DNA of 48,347 bases. It comes from an uncultured Lachnospiraceae bacterium. GTDB lineage: Bacteria > Bacillota > Clostridia > Lachnospirales > Lachnospiraceae. A model generated the notes under the pieces. That model was not told the origin of the DNA, made no database searches, and saw nothing but the letters and a program-made list of their open reading frames with translations. A program made the translations under genes and the position numbers. Within the stretch, counting starts at the first letter, position 1; every line of letters begins with the position of its first letter. The DNA lies in the NCBI GenBank assembly GCA_900542015.1, contig UQLY01000018.1, positions 1 through 48,347 on the forward strand. Reading direction: 5' to 3'. Shown here piece after piece: positions 7,860-16,059 of the stretch.

Positions 7860-9449
7860 TTAATGATAGGTCACTACAATATCTCCTTCCTGGATAACCG
7901 TTTTACCGTCGGGAATCAGATTTTCCTTTCCCCGCATCACAAGAGCAATCAGCACGTGATCCGGCAGATTCAGCTCCTCAATCCGCTTCCCGCACCAGGA
8001 ATTTCCCTTTTCAATGGGAATTTCCTGCAAATTCTCCTGCTCTCCGGGTTCATAGGACGGCACGCTGAGAATCAGGTTGTCTTCCGCCAATATAACCGTA
8101 TCCCCTCTTGGGATCAGAGTTTCCTCCCCGCGCTTTACCATCAGCGCAAGGGAACCGGTAGGCATACTCACATCCTTTATCATCCTGTTTTCCCAGTTAT
8201 GCCCCTTGGGAATATACATACGCATCAGGGTAATCGCAGACTCTTCCTGGTAATCGTTGAAGGTCTTGCTGACATCCGCTTTCTCGTCGATCATATCCAG
8301 CTTTTTCGCCGCCATGGGAAGCAGCGTCCCCTGAATCGACACGGAAAACAGCGAAACCATAAAGACAATATGGAACAGATCGTAGGAAATATCCACGCCT
8401 CCGGCAATAACCATAATGGAAAATACAATGGAAGCGGCGCCTCTTAACCCCGCCCAGGAAACTAACAGACACTGCTTTACGCTGCACCGGAAGGGACGTA
8501 ACAGCAAAAACACCGCCACAGGTCTTGCCACAAAGGTTAAAAAGATCATGATCGCAAGCGCCGGCAGAATAATGTCCGCAAATTTGTGGGGATAGGCAAG
8601 CAGACCCAGCAAAAAGAAAATGAAAAACTGCGCCAGCCCGGTAACGCCGTCAAAAAAGGATACCAGTATCTTTTTGTTGCGTATTCTGCTGTTTCCCACA
8701 ATGATACCCATCAAATACACGCTTAAAAAGGCATTGCCGCCTAAAAGCTGGGAAAGCCCGAAACAGCCCATGACCATGCCGATCATAAAAATCGTATCCA
8801 GACCGTCCGATACAATCTCAGTTTTCTGTAAAATCAAAATCACAAAAAAAGCAACGCCGATACCGATCAATACGCCGAATGCCAATTGCTGCACTACCAT
8901 CCACACGGGACTGCCGCCGCTGCCGCCTCCTAACATTTCAATGCCGATCACGGTCATCATATAAGAAAGAGGGTCGTTACTGCCGCTTTCCAGCTCCAAC
9001 AGGGACGCCGTTCCGTCCCTCAGATTCAGCTTCTTCCTTCGCAGAATGGCAAAGACGCTCGCCGCGTCGGTGGACGATAAAACCGCGCCCGCCAGAAAGC
9101 TCTCCTGCCATGTAAAGCCCAGGAAGCCAAAGCATAACAGCGCCGTAATCAAAGCGGTAATAACCACGCCCAGGGTGGAAAGCAGCACGGATTTGACCGC
9201 AACCTCCTTCGCCGCCTTCCACTTGGTATTGAAACCGCCGTAAAACATAATAAAACTTAACGCGACGGTACAAAACCTTTCCGCCATAGCATAATCGTCA
9301 AAAGGAATTTTCAGGATGCCGTCGCTTCCGAACAGCATTCCGATTCCCATAAAAAGGAGCAACGCCGGCATACCGAATTTACCTGAGAACCTCTCCGCCA
9401 ATATACACAGACAAATTACAGCCGCCACAAGTAAAATTCCGATTTCCAT
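7860..9449 (-). CDS. CPA-type K+(Na+)/H+ antiporter with two TrkA_C domains
   Basis: 529-aa inner membrane cation/proton antiporter of the NhaP2/CvrA type. Residues about 1-380 contain some 12 hydrophobic segments with the conserved AGAVLSSTDAASVFAIL and ELESGSNDP blocks that carry the transport Asp residues. The tail contains two RCK_C/TrkA_C modules (around VKRGEETLIPRGDTVI and VMRGKENLIPDGKTVI). In several Firmicutes, RCK_C domains of such exchangers bind cyclic di-AMP, which would fit here but is inference. Start ATG 9449 has GGGAGG. It follows the YrbG-type antiporter by 21 bases. Confidence 0.88.
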   Translation of the reverse strand: MEIGILLVAAVICLCILAERFSGKFGMPALLLFMGIGMLFGSDGILKIPFDDYAMAERFCTVALSFIMFYGGFNTKWKAAKEVAVKSVLLSTLGVVITALITALLCFGFLGFTWQESFLAGAVLSSTDAASVFAILRRKKLNLRDGTASLLELESGSNDPLSYMMTVIGIEMLGGGSGGSPVWMVVQQLAFGVLIGIGVAFFVILILQKTEIVSDGLDTIFMIGMVMGCFGLSQLLGGNAFLSVYLMGIIVGNSRIRNKKILVSFFDGVTGLAQFFIFFLLGLLAYPHKFADIILPALAIMIFLTFVARPVAVFLLLRPFRCSVKQCLLVSWAGLRGAASIVFSIMVIAGGVDISYDLFHIVFMVSLFSVSIQGTLLPMAAKKLDMIDEKADVSKTFNDYQEESAITLMRMYIPKGHNWENRMIKDVSMPTGSLALMVKRGEETLIPRGDTVILAEDNLILSVPSYEPGEQENLQEIPIEKGNSWCGKRIEELNLPDHVLIALVMRGKENLIPDGKTVIQEGDIVVTYH

Positions 9450-9470
9450 AGCATTCCTCCCGTTTTCTTT

Positions 9471-10403
9471 TTATCTTAACAGATAAATAAAATATGCGCC
9501 ATAGCACAAAAGCATGATAATGCCATGGCTTCTTTTTAATTTTTTCTGACGCAGGACGCATACGAACAGCAAAAGTCCCGCGGCAAACGCAACCAGCATA
9601 TCCATGATAAATTTACTTTCAAACACCACCGGCGTGATTAGCGCCGTCGTTCCCACCACAAACAGGATATTAAAAATATTGCTGCCTACGATATTGCCGA
9701 TTGCAATATCCGCTTTTCCTTTGATTGCCGCCGATACCGAAGTAAACAGTTCGGGCAGGGACGTGCCGAGAGCCACGATCGTCAATCCGATAAAGCGGTC
9801 GCTAAGACCGATTCCCTTTGCCAAAGCGGTAGCCGCATCCACCGTCACGTCAGATCCCACAACAACCAGCGCAAGCCCAAACAAGGCTGCGGCGAGCAAT
9901 TGCCACAACGGTTTCTTCCTGTTCTCCTCCTTTGGCGTTTCTTTATTCTTTTTTGCCATCCAAAACAGATAAAAAAGATATCCCAGAAATGCAATCCAGA
10001 GTATGATCCCCTCTGCAAAGGTCACCTCATTTCCCGTATATCCCATCCACAAGAGCAAAAGCGTTACCGCCATCATATACGGAATTTCATATCGGATCGT
10101 AGATTTTGACACCGCCACCGCCACAATCACGGAGGTAATGCCCAAAATGATTAAAATATTCAGAATATTGCTTCCCACAATATTACCGATCGTAATGCCC
10201 GCGTTATCCTTCAGCGCTGCCGTAATGCTGACAGCCGCCTCCGGCGCGCTGGTTCCCATCGCCACGATCGTGAGCCCGATCACAAGCTGCGGCACGCCGA
10301 ACCGGTCGGCGATCCCCGCGGCTCCGTCCACAAACCAGTCGGCGCCCTTGACAAGCATCACAAAGCCCAAAACCAACAACAAACATTGCAATAAAATTTC
10401 CAT
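9471..10403 (-). CDS. Calcium/cation:sodium antiporter, YrbG/CaCA family
   Basis: 310-aa membrane exchanger with the two inverted alpha-repeats of the CaCA superfamily: VAMGTSAPEAAVSI...GNIVGSNILNI in the first half and VALGTSLPELFTSV...GNIVGSNIFNI in the second. Start ATG 10403 has AGGAGG; the 13 residues upstream in frame are not needed. A yybP-ykoY-type aptamer in its leader suggests that manganese (or a related ion) controls its expression, so export of Mn2+ or Ca2+ is a reasonable role. First gene of the operon that continues to trmO. Confidence 0.9.
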   Translation of the reverse strand: MEILLQCLLLVLGFVMLVKGADWFVDGAAGIADRFGVPQLVIGLTIVAMGTSAPEAAVSITAALKDNAGITIGNIVGSNILNILIILGITSVIVAVAVSKSTIRYEIPYMMAVTLLLLWMGYTGNEVTFAEGIILWIAFLGYLFYLFWMAKKNKETPKEENRKKPLWQLLAAALFGLALVVVGSDVTVDAATALAKGIGLSDRFIGLTIVALGTSLPELFTSVSAAIKGKADIAIGNIVGSNIFNILFVVGTTALITPVVFESKFIMDMLVAFAAGLLLFVCVLRQKKLKRSHGIIMLLCYGAYFIYLLR

Positions 10404-10440
10404 ATCTTTGCCTCCTTTTATTTTTTGTGCAGAAAGAGGC

Positions 10441-10488
10441 AAAAAAAGGCGAGCCTCTGCTGCAATTACATTACAACAAAAGTCTCGC
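10441..10488 (-). terminator. Riboswitch-controlled terminator
   Basis: On the minus strand CTCGC (10453-10449) followed by seven T residues (10447-10441) can pair with GCGAG (10488-10484), which is part of the aptamer's conserved 3' GCGAGAC. Ligand binding would hold GCGAG in the aptamer and free the transcript, i.e. an ON switch. A competing hairpin AGAGGC (10458-10453) / GCCTCT (10440-10435) also exists. The pairing logic is inferred, not folded by program. Confidence 0.5.
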
Positions 10489-10590
10489 TGCTTAGTTACG
10501 AGCCGGATTACCTGTCTGTAATCGTACTGACGGCTTCGTAAACATCCCGTCTTACCAAAAACAGTCTGTCAACTACTCCCTTTTATTACA
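10472..10590 (-). promoter_or_regulatory. yybP-ykoY (manganese) riboswitch aptamer
   Basis: The leader of the YrbG-type antiporter has the two hallmark strands of the yybP-ykoY family: AAGGGAGTAG (GGGAGTAG at 10580-10573) and GCGAGAC (10488-10482). They are closed by an 11-bp P1 stem, TGTAATAAAAG (10590-10580) with CTTTTGTTGTA (10482-10472), allowing G-U pairs. The family binds Mn2+ and commonly precedes cation exporters, as here. Found by eye; no covariance model was run. Confidence 0.82.
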
Positions 10591-10593
10591 GAA

Positions 10594-10622
10594 ATTATAC
10601 GAACCCGGCGGCATTTTTTCCA
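10594..10622 (-). promoter_or_regulatory. Promoter of the riboswitch-antiporter operon
   Basis: Minus strand TGGAAA (10622-10617), 17 bases, perfect TATAAT (10599-10594). Transcription would begin a few bases before or within the P1 stem of the riboswitch. Confidence 0.65.
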
Positions 10623-10637
10623 CCGTTTTTCACGCTT

Positions 10638-10654
10638 CTTAACACAATCTTAAC
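10638..10654 (-). promoter_or_regulatory. Tandem GTTAAG operator upstream of the antiporter promoter
   Basis: Two GTTAAG half-sites (minus strand; CTTAAC at 10638-10643 and 10649-10654) repeat at exactly 11 bp, sit directly upstream of the -35, and match in sequence, spacing and orientation the array before the KdpDE-like operon. Direct repeats at 10-11 bp are the usual site of OmpR/PhoB-family regulators. The site lies between the response-regulator stop codon and the antiporter promoter. Confidence 0.55.
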
Positions 10655-10656
10655 CG

Positions 10657-11364
10657 CTAGTCCGCCTCCACCATGCGATATCCCACGCCGGCTTCGGTAA
10701 AAATGTATTCGGGCTGTGCGGGATTTTTTTCTATTTTGCGGCGGATATTCGCCATATTTACCCGGAGAATCTGATTGTCGTTTTTCATATTGGGTCCCCA
10801 GATTTCCTTCATAATATAATCATAAGTCATGACTCTGCCCGCGTACTTGCCAAGAAGCGCCACAATCTTAAATTCGTTCTGGGTCAGATTCGCATCCCGT
10901 CCGTCCACAAACACCCTGTGTTTGTCATAATCGATCACAAATCCGCCCGATACAAAGGTGCCGCTTTGTCCCAGCCCCGGCGTCGCCGCCGCAGTCCTTG
11001 TATGTCTGATCGCCGCGCGAATCCTCGCCAAAAGCTCCGACGTCCCGAAGGGTTTGGTAATATAATCGTCCGCGCCCATATCCAAAGCCGCAACCTTATC
11101 CTTTTCGTGGCTTCTTGCCGACACCACCACAACTGGCATCGAGGACCATTCTCTGACACTTTTTAATATCTTCATCCCGTCCATATCCGGCAGCCCCAGG
11201 TCCAAAATAACCAGATCGGGACATTGTGAAGTAATCAGACTGTACGCCTCCGTTCCCGTATACGCCATCATGACGTCATAATGATTCGCTTCCAGAACCG
11301 CGCGCAGAAAATTGCGGATGCTCTTGTCGTCTTCTACTACCAAAATTCTATCCTTAATTTCCAT
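10657..11364 (-). CDS. KdpE-like OmpR-family response regulator
   Basis: 235 aa. Receiver domain with acidic pocket Glu11-Asp12-Asp13, phospho-acceptor Asp55 (VILDLGLPDMDG), Ser82 and Lys104 (TKPFG); C-terminal winged helix from about residue 140 ending EAGVGYRMVEAD. Overall it reads like KdpE. Its kinase gene lies 15 bases upstream. No kdpFABC pump is in the window, so its targets are probably other ion transporters; matching tandem GTTAAG sites before its own operon and before the antiporter support autoregulation and control of the antiporter (inference). Confidence 0.88.
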   Translation of the reverse strand: MEIKDRILVVEDDKSIRNFLRAVLEANHYDVMMAYTGTEAYSLITSQCPDLVILDLGLPDMDGMKILKSVREWSSMPVVVVSARSHEKDKVAALDMGADDYITKPFGTSELLARIRAAIRHTRTAAATPGLGQSGTFVSGGFVIDYDKHRVFVDGRDANLTQNEFKIVALLGKYAGRVMTYDYIMKEIWGPNMKNDNQILRVNMANIRRKIEKNPAQPEYIFTEAGVGYRMVEAD

Positions 11365-11379
11365 AACAAGCCTCGCTCC

Positions 11380-12441
11380 CTACTCCTGCAGCGGAAGCGA
11401 AAACAGCATTCTGGCTCCGCCTCCCGCCTTATTTTCCGCCCGCATATTGCCCTTATGGGCTTTGATGATACTCATACAGACGGATAAACCGATCCCCATG
11501 TTGCGCCTTGAATCCAGTTCCTCGCTGTCGCTGGTATGCAGTCCGCCTTCAAAGATAACCGGAAGAATATCGGCGGGTATTCCCTGTCCGTCATCCTCCA
11601 CCATGAACAAAACATCCTGATCCTGCTTTACAATATTGATCTCAACGACGCTGGTCGTCTTCCCGTGCAGCACCGAATTTTCCAGCAAATTGACAATGAC
11701 CTGCTCGATGAGTATGGCGTCCATGGGCACAAGCAATACTTCGTCGGGAATATTGACCTCTACCTTCACATCGGGAAAACGCTTTTGGAATTTCTGCACG
11801 GCACTCCCCGCGATTTCTTCCACAACCTCCAGGTTGGTCGTAATATTGGCGCTGTCCCCGTTGATCCTTGTAACCGACAGCAGATTTTCCACAATGCGGA
11901 TCAGCCATTGCGCTTCATCCTTAATGTCTCTCGTAAGCTCCAGCTTTTTTTCTTCGGAAAGGATCTGATAATTGTCAATGACCGCAGACGCCGAGCCGAC
12001 AATAGATGTCAGCGGCGTCCTGATATCATGGGAAACCGCACGCAGCAGATTCCCCCTCATTTTTTCTTTTTCGATTTCCAGTCTGATCTGTTCCTGCTGT
12101 TTGATCTGGGTAGTCAGCGCGCTGACGCAGATCGCCACGGCAAGCATGGCAAGAAAGGTCAGAGGATATCCCGTCAATGTAAAATCCAGTTTAAAATATG
12201 GCTGCGTAAATACAAAATTAACGCCGATGACCGCAAGCACCGACGCCGTGATACCGTACACATACCCGTCGGTCAGTCTGGAAATAAACAAAACCGCCAA
12301 TACAAAGATCAACGGCACATGGGTATCCGTAGACACCACTTTCTGCAGCAGAAAGCACCCTGCGGATGCAACTCCCAGAATCGCCGCCGTGACCAGACAG
12401 TTCTGCAGAATCTTTTTCGGGGTAGGTTTTCCTGTTTTCAT
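11380..12441 (-). CDS. KdpD-like sensor histidine kinase lacking the KdpD/Usp input domains
   Basis: 353 aa from ATG 12441 (a GTG three codons earlier is possible; the AGGAG lies between ideal positions for either). Four short membrane segments of the DUF4118 type occupy about residues 15-110, then a coiled linker, the phosphorylated His (SHDIRTPLTSI, about residue 138), the N box (NLLENSVLHG), and G boxes (DDGQGIP, GIGLSVC). Full KdpD has an additional roughly 500-residue cytoplasmic N-terminal part that is absent here. Paired with the response regulator just downstream. Confidence 0.88.
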   Translation of the reverse strand: MKTGKPTPKKILQNCLVTAAILGVASAGCFLLQKVVSTDTHVPLIFVLAVLFISRLTDGYVYGITASVLAVIGVNFVFTQPYFKLDFTLTGYPLTFLAMLAVAICVSALTTQIKQQEQIRLEIEKEKMRGNLLRAVSHDIRTPLTSIVGSASAVIDNYQILSEEKKLELTRDIKDEAQWLIRIVENLLSVTRINGDSANITTNLEVVEEIAGSAVQKFQKRFPDVKVEVNIPDEVLLVPMDAILIEQVIVNLLENSVLHGKTTSVVEINIVKQDQDVLFMVEDDGQGIPADILPVIFEGGLHTSDSEELDSRRNMGIGLSVCMSIIKAHKGNMRAENKAGGGARMLFSLPLQE

Positions 12442-12491
12442 ACGAACCACAACTCCTTATCACGGCATCTTACGCGGTCTCGTTTTTACAC

Positions 12492-12638
12492 TCAATCATA
12501 TAAAGAATAGCCGTATTTGATCTTTCTGTAAATCTTCCATACGAGCAGTACCGGTATGCTGACAAGCAGATAAAGAGACGTCAGACCTCCCACGATTCCC
12601 ATAACGGCTACCATAAGATAAATAACGATACTTGGCAT
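12492..12638 (-). CDS. Small membrane protein upstream of the KdpDE-like pair
   Basis: A 48-codon ORF beginning MPSIVIYLMVAVMGIVGG and ending KIKYGYSLYD: one or two hydrophobic segments and a basic C-terminal tail (WKIYRKIKYGY). ATG 12638 has GGAGG eight bases upstream; an ATG two codons earlier (12644) is too near that site. It ends 51 bases before the kinase gene and is probably its first operon partner. The size and position recall KdpF-like or kinase-accessory peptides, but I recognise no family. Confidence 0.6.
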   Translation of the reverse strand: MPSIVIYLMVAVMGIVGGLTSLYLLVSIPVLLVWKIYRKIKYGYSLYD

Positions 12639-12697
12639 TTTCATAACCTCCATCCTATTGAAATCGTTAAGGATGGTATCACACCGCCAAAGGGATT

Positions 12698-12765
12698 ACT
12701 ATAGGTTTCCCGGCTTCTTAACCGCGTTTTAACCCTGTGCAAAAAAAATTTAACAGTTGCTTAAC
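12698..12765 (-). promoter_or_regulatory. Four-box response-regulator array and promoter of the KdpDE-like operon
   Basis: On the minus strand the half-sites GTTAAG (12765-12760), GTTAAA (12754-12749), GTTAAA (12733-12728) and GTTAAG (12722-12717) are spaced 11, 21 and 11 bp, so all lie on one face of the helix. The last box is 13 bases from a TATAGT -10 (12703-12698), covering the place where a -35 would be; no good -35 is seen, as expected for an activator-dependent promoter. Confidence 0.6.
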
Positions 12766-12799
12766 GAAAGGACCGCGCCGACGTCCGCTTCTTATATCT

Positions 12800-14107
12800 T
12801 TACTGAATTTTCCAGTATCCTTTACGATCCGATCCTACTCTGACTATTTTTCCTTTATCTTTCAGCCCCTTTATGAGACGACTTACCTTTCTGGGGCTTA
12901 TATTCATTCGTTCTGCCATTTGTTTCGCAGTAATTGAAGCGTCGTTTTTCAAAATTTCCAATGCTTTTAGCTCATCATTTTCATTTTCATTGCCATTATC
13001 ATCGCCATTGGCAATGATATCCGTGTCTTGTGGCAATGAAAATGGAAATTCTACCTTGATAAAATGCTCTGAAATGTGAAAAATATTTTTTTCATATACC
13101 TTTAAAATCCTACTCATTCCAGATCCGAGCTGCTCCACAAGTCCTACGTCTTTAAATACCCTCATTAGCTCCCTGTTTCTCGGCATACTACTACAACTGA
13201 AAAAATCTTCTTCACTTTGCCCCGGTATCAGCCCTCCATAAGAAGTAAATACCATTTTATCACTGAATATTTCAAAGACCGGTGGAATTTCTCTGGAAAA
13301 ATCCGAATGTACAATGGTATTGATGATAGCCTCTCTCATCGGAATTGGCGCAACCAAATTTTTCTCTACTCTTTGTGCATTCGTTACTTTTACTCTTGTC
13401 ACATTTTCAATTTTTAATTTATTCAGCACCTGATGTGTCGCTTTTATCAAAGAACAATACCCATATTCTTCATTTTCAATCAAATCTACTTTGTCCGTGC
13501 CTAAGTATTTGGCAACCTTAATTGATACTCCATTTTCATCAGCCAACAAATACGCAACATAATTATATTTTCCATCAGGTGTTAAAAGTTCCAGAGAGTT
13601 AGTAAACTTATCATTCAGTTCAAGTCCTCTTTCCTGATAGTAAATTTTTAACTGGGCAAATGTCAGATCCTGTCTTGGCGAGGGAATGTTTCTCAAAGTA
13701 TTATGGTTTCTTCTGCTAAATAAATCATCAATTATCGCCGTTGTCATTGGCTGTGTTGATGTCCCCATTCGTATGAAGCATCCGTTTGGCGACATACCCT
13801 GTTTTTTTATATAATAAGGTTTTTCAAGTCCACTGGAAATTATAATTTTAATTACCGGAAAATTTTCTATATTCTCTATGACGATGTCAAATAATCCTAA
13901 AGTTGATGGAAGAATATTGTTCTTTATCCGATCTGCAATTTTCAACTGCATAGAATCTAATTCTGACAATTCAACCGGCTTTCCGTTATCATCCAAACCA
14001 ATATATAGTATTCCGCCTTCTTTGTTGTTTAGAAATGCTACAACTTCTTTTTCTAATTTATCATTTAATTCCGATTTAAATTCTATACGATTACTCTCAC
14101 GGAGCAT
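12800..14107 (-). CDS. AlbA_2 (Schlafen-like) DNA-binding / RecG-related ATP-binding regulator
   Basis: 435 aa. N-terminal AlbA_2 domain (ESNRIEFKSEL...FLNNKEGGILYIGLDDNG), a middle HATPase_c_4-type region (MREAIINTIVHSDFSRE...GLVEQLGSGMSRIL), an acidic low-complexity linker (DDNGNENEND), and a C-terminal winged helix (ITAKQMAERMNISPRKVSRLIKGLKDKGKI). This architecture is annotated as COG2865-type transcriptional regulator/helicase-like and is common in accessory regions. Its bases and codons are visibly more AT-rich than the genes on both sides, suggesting transfer. Start ATG 14107 has GGAGGGG upstream. Confidence 0.82.
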   Translation of the reverse strand: MLRESNRIEFKSELNDKLEKEVVAFLNNKEGGILYIGLDDNGKPVELSELDSMQLKIADRIKNNILPSTLGLFDIVIENIENFPVIKIIISSGLEKPYYIKKQGMSPNGCFIRMGTSTQPMTTAIIDDLFSRRNHNTLRNIPSPRQDLTFAQLKIYYQERGLELNDKFTNSLELLTPDGKYNYVAYLLADENGVSIKVAKYLGTDKVDLIENEEYGYCSLIKATHQVLNKLKIENVTRVKVTNAQRVEKNLVAPIPMREAIINTIVHSDFSREIPPVFEIFSDKMVFTSYGGLIPGQSEEDFFSCSSMPRNRELMRVFKDVGLVEQLGSGMSRILKVYEKNIFHISEHFIKVEFPFSLPQDTDIIANGDDNGNENENDELKALEILKNDASITAKQMAERMNISPRKVSRLIKGLKDKGKIVRVGSDRKGYWKIQ

Positions 14108-14123
14108 TCATTCCCCTCCTTCC

Positions 14124-14240
14124 TTATTTCCAATGAGCACAAATTCCTGATATTAGCATTTTGACTTCAGCCGTTGACATTTTTATCACTGTATTTTCAG
14201 TTTTATCAATTTGTTCAGCAATTCTTTGTTTTGTAGTATC
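14124..14240 (-). pseudogene. Possible remnant of a coding sequence
   Basis: A 38-codon stretch open after a stop codon, without an obvious start, encodes TKQRIAEQIDKTENTVIKMS and then AEVKMLISGICAHWK before TAA at 14124. The first part looks like a helix-turn-helix-type fragment. It lies just before the AlbA_2 gene in the same AT-rich island. It may be the tail of a decayed gene, or chance; weak evidence only. Confidence 0.25.
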
Positions 14241-14296
14241 TTATTCATTATTGTTATATTATAAAATGCTTCTTTATATTTTTCAACATTCGACCA

Positions 14297-16024
14297 TTAC
14301 CCTGGCTGGCTCTCCGCGACGCACAAACCGCCCCAACCTGTTTTATCGTTAGGCAGATCGCCCGTTCCGGACAGCTTCTTCGCATGGCGGCTAAGCCACG
14401 CCTTCATTTTTTCCCCATACAGATAAGGGTCCGTGCCTCCCAGAATCGCACGCTCCATCAACAATGCCGCCGCGCCCGTTACAAAGGGCGCCGCATAGCT
14501 GGTGCCGTCCAGCCGCTGGAGTCCATAGGCGTTTTCTGCCAGTATCCCGACGCCCGGCGCCGCGATCTCCGGCTTTACCAGGTTGATATATCCTTCCGAC
14601 AGCCGGGTCACAAAGCCTCTGCCCGAAAAATCCGCATACGCCTCATAGGTCGGATTGTAGGCGCCCACCGTAATGACACGTTCCGCCGTAGACGGAATCG
14701 TCAGCGTCTGCTCCGGCACCGGCTGTAAAAACCTGGTTTCCCGCCCCTTGATCTGGGAAGAGGGCATATACAGGCTGTAGTTGCCCGATCTCAGTCTGGT
14801 GGGACGCAAAATCAGTCTCCATACGCCCTGATTTACATAAGTATTCTCCGGTATAAAATCCAGAAACACTTCCTGATTGACGCTGTAGGGCTGGGGCGCG
14901 CCTACATAAAACAGCAGGGAGGTCTCCGACAGGCTCCTTCTGACCGTCCTTCCCATATCCTGATAGGTATCAAAGCCAAATCGCTCTCCCGACGGGCTTT
15001 GCAGGCTTACCTCATAGCTGTCCACAAAATTCAGCCAGAGCTGCAGATTAAATTCCCGCTCATAGCTTCCGATGGTAAATTCGATGATACGTTCCTGCTC
15101 TCCCGGCTCTATAACGCCCGCCGTATGACCTCCGGCGGCTCCTTCGTTGCCGCTCCCGACACAGATAACGGTTCTCCCGATTTCCGCCATATTGTTGATA
15201 AACCGCTCGATCAACGCGCTTCCGTCGTGAGAACCGTAAGTATTTCCAAAACTTAAATTGACCGCGAGAGGCATCCCGATCTCCACGCCCTTATTGACCG
15301 TATAATCCATGGCGCGCATCAGAGAGGTTGTCAGCGGAAAGCTGCTTCTTGCCCCCGTATCCAGCTTGACTATGATCAAAGACGCTTCGGGAGCCACACC
15401 GACCAGGCTGGCGTCTATACTGCCGTCTTCCCTTCTGCCGTTGCCTGCCGCTACCGCCGTTACCGCCGTCCCGTGCCCGGAAATATCCGCAGAAGGTCCC
15501 GTTTCTCCGGCACCGCCCGACAAAATGGCGTCCAGTTGTTCCTTGGTATATTCCCTGCCCTGGGTCTGATCATAATAATACAATACCCGGCTTGTGCCGT
15601 CCGGATTGCGGAATGCGGGCATTTCATAAGACAACCCGCTGTCAATGACTCCGATGCAGATTCCTCTGCCCCGGTACCGGTTTCCCAAACCGCTGCCCTG
15701 ATAGAGACAGCTTGCAAAATTGCCCGCCGCATCATTGGCATAAAGGCGCTTGGGCTTTTCCAGAAACTCTATTTCCTCAAGCGCCGCCAGCGCTTCAATA
15801 TAGCGCCTCGGCAGCGTAATAATCGCATACCCCGCCGACAGGATTTCCACCCGGATCGCTCCCCCGGCAATCCGCGACAGATCTCCGTGAAATTTGACGA
15901 TAACCTCCCAGCTTTCATCATCGGCATCGGTTCCTGCTCTTAAAACGGGAGACGCAAGCAATTCTTCCTCCGTAGCGTCCAAAGACAGATTCAGCAGATT
16001 TTCCGCTTTTTGATTTTCCGGCAT
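14297..16024 (-). CDS. Subtilisin-like serine protease (S8, Csp type)
   Basis: 575 aa with the complete triad: Asp in CIGVIDSGL, His in DISGHGTAVTAVAAGNG, Ser in RLDGTSYAAPFVTGAAALL, plus the oxyanion Asn region VICVGSGNEGAAGG. An insert of about 180 residues between the His and Ser regions (beta-rich jellyroll, as in the Csp proteases of Clostridia) is present. No signal peptide is visible, so it is cytoplasmic or leaves by another route. Start ATG 16024 has GGGGAG; the 33 residues upstream in frame overlap the MATE gene and are not used. A role in spore germination, as for CspB, is possible but not shown. Confidence 0.85.
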   Translation of the reverse strand: MPENQKAENLLNLSLDATEEELLASPVLRAGTDADDESWEVIVKFHGDLSRIAGGAIRVEILSAGYAIITLPRRYIEALAALEEIEFLEKPKRLYANDAAGNFASCLYQGSGLGNRYRGRGICIGVIDSGLSYEMPAFRNPDGTSRVLYYYDQTQGREYTKEQLDAILSGGAGETGPSADISGHGTAVTAVAAGNGRREDGSIDASLVGVAPEASLIIVKLDTGARSSFPLTTSLMRAMDYTVNKGVEIGMPLAVNLSFGNTYGSHDGSALIERFINNMAEIGRTVICVGSGNEGAAGGHTAGVIEPGEQERIIEFTIGSYEREFNLQLWLNFVDSYEVSLQSPSGERFGFDTYQDMGRTVRRSLSETSLLFYVGAPQPYSVNQEVFLDFIPENTYVNQGVWRLILRPTRLRSGNYSLYMPSSQIKGRETRFLQPVPEQTLTIPSTAERVITVGAYNPTYEAYADFSGRGFVTRLSEGYINLVKPEIAAPGVGILAENAYGLQRLDGTSYAAPFVTGAAALLMERAILGGTDPYLYGEKMKAWLSRHAKKLSGTGDLPNDKTGWGGLCVAESQPG

Positions 16025-16059
16025 CGTTTCTCCCCGGCATTTCCTTATTTTATAGTATG

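Noticed and set aside
10657..12441. Kdp potassium pump operon
   Set aside because: Only KdpDE-like regulators occur; no kdpA, kdpB or kdpC reading frames are present in the window.
11536..12510. 324-codon plus-strand ORF opposite the KdpD-like kinase
   Set aside because: Antisense shadow, rich in His, Arg and Gln typical of reversed coding frames; no start signal.
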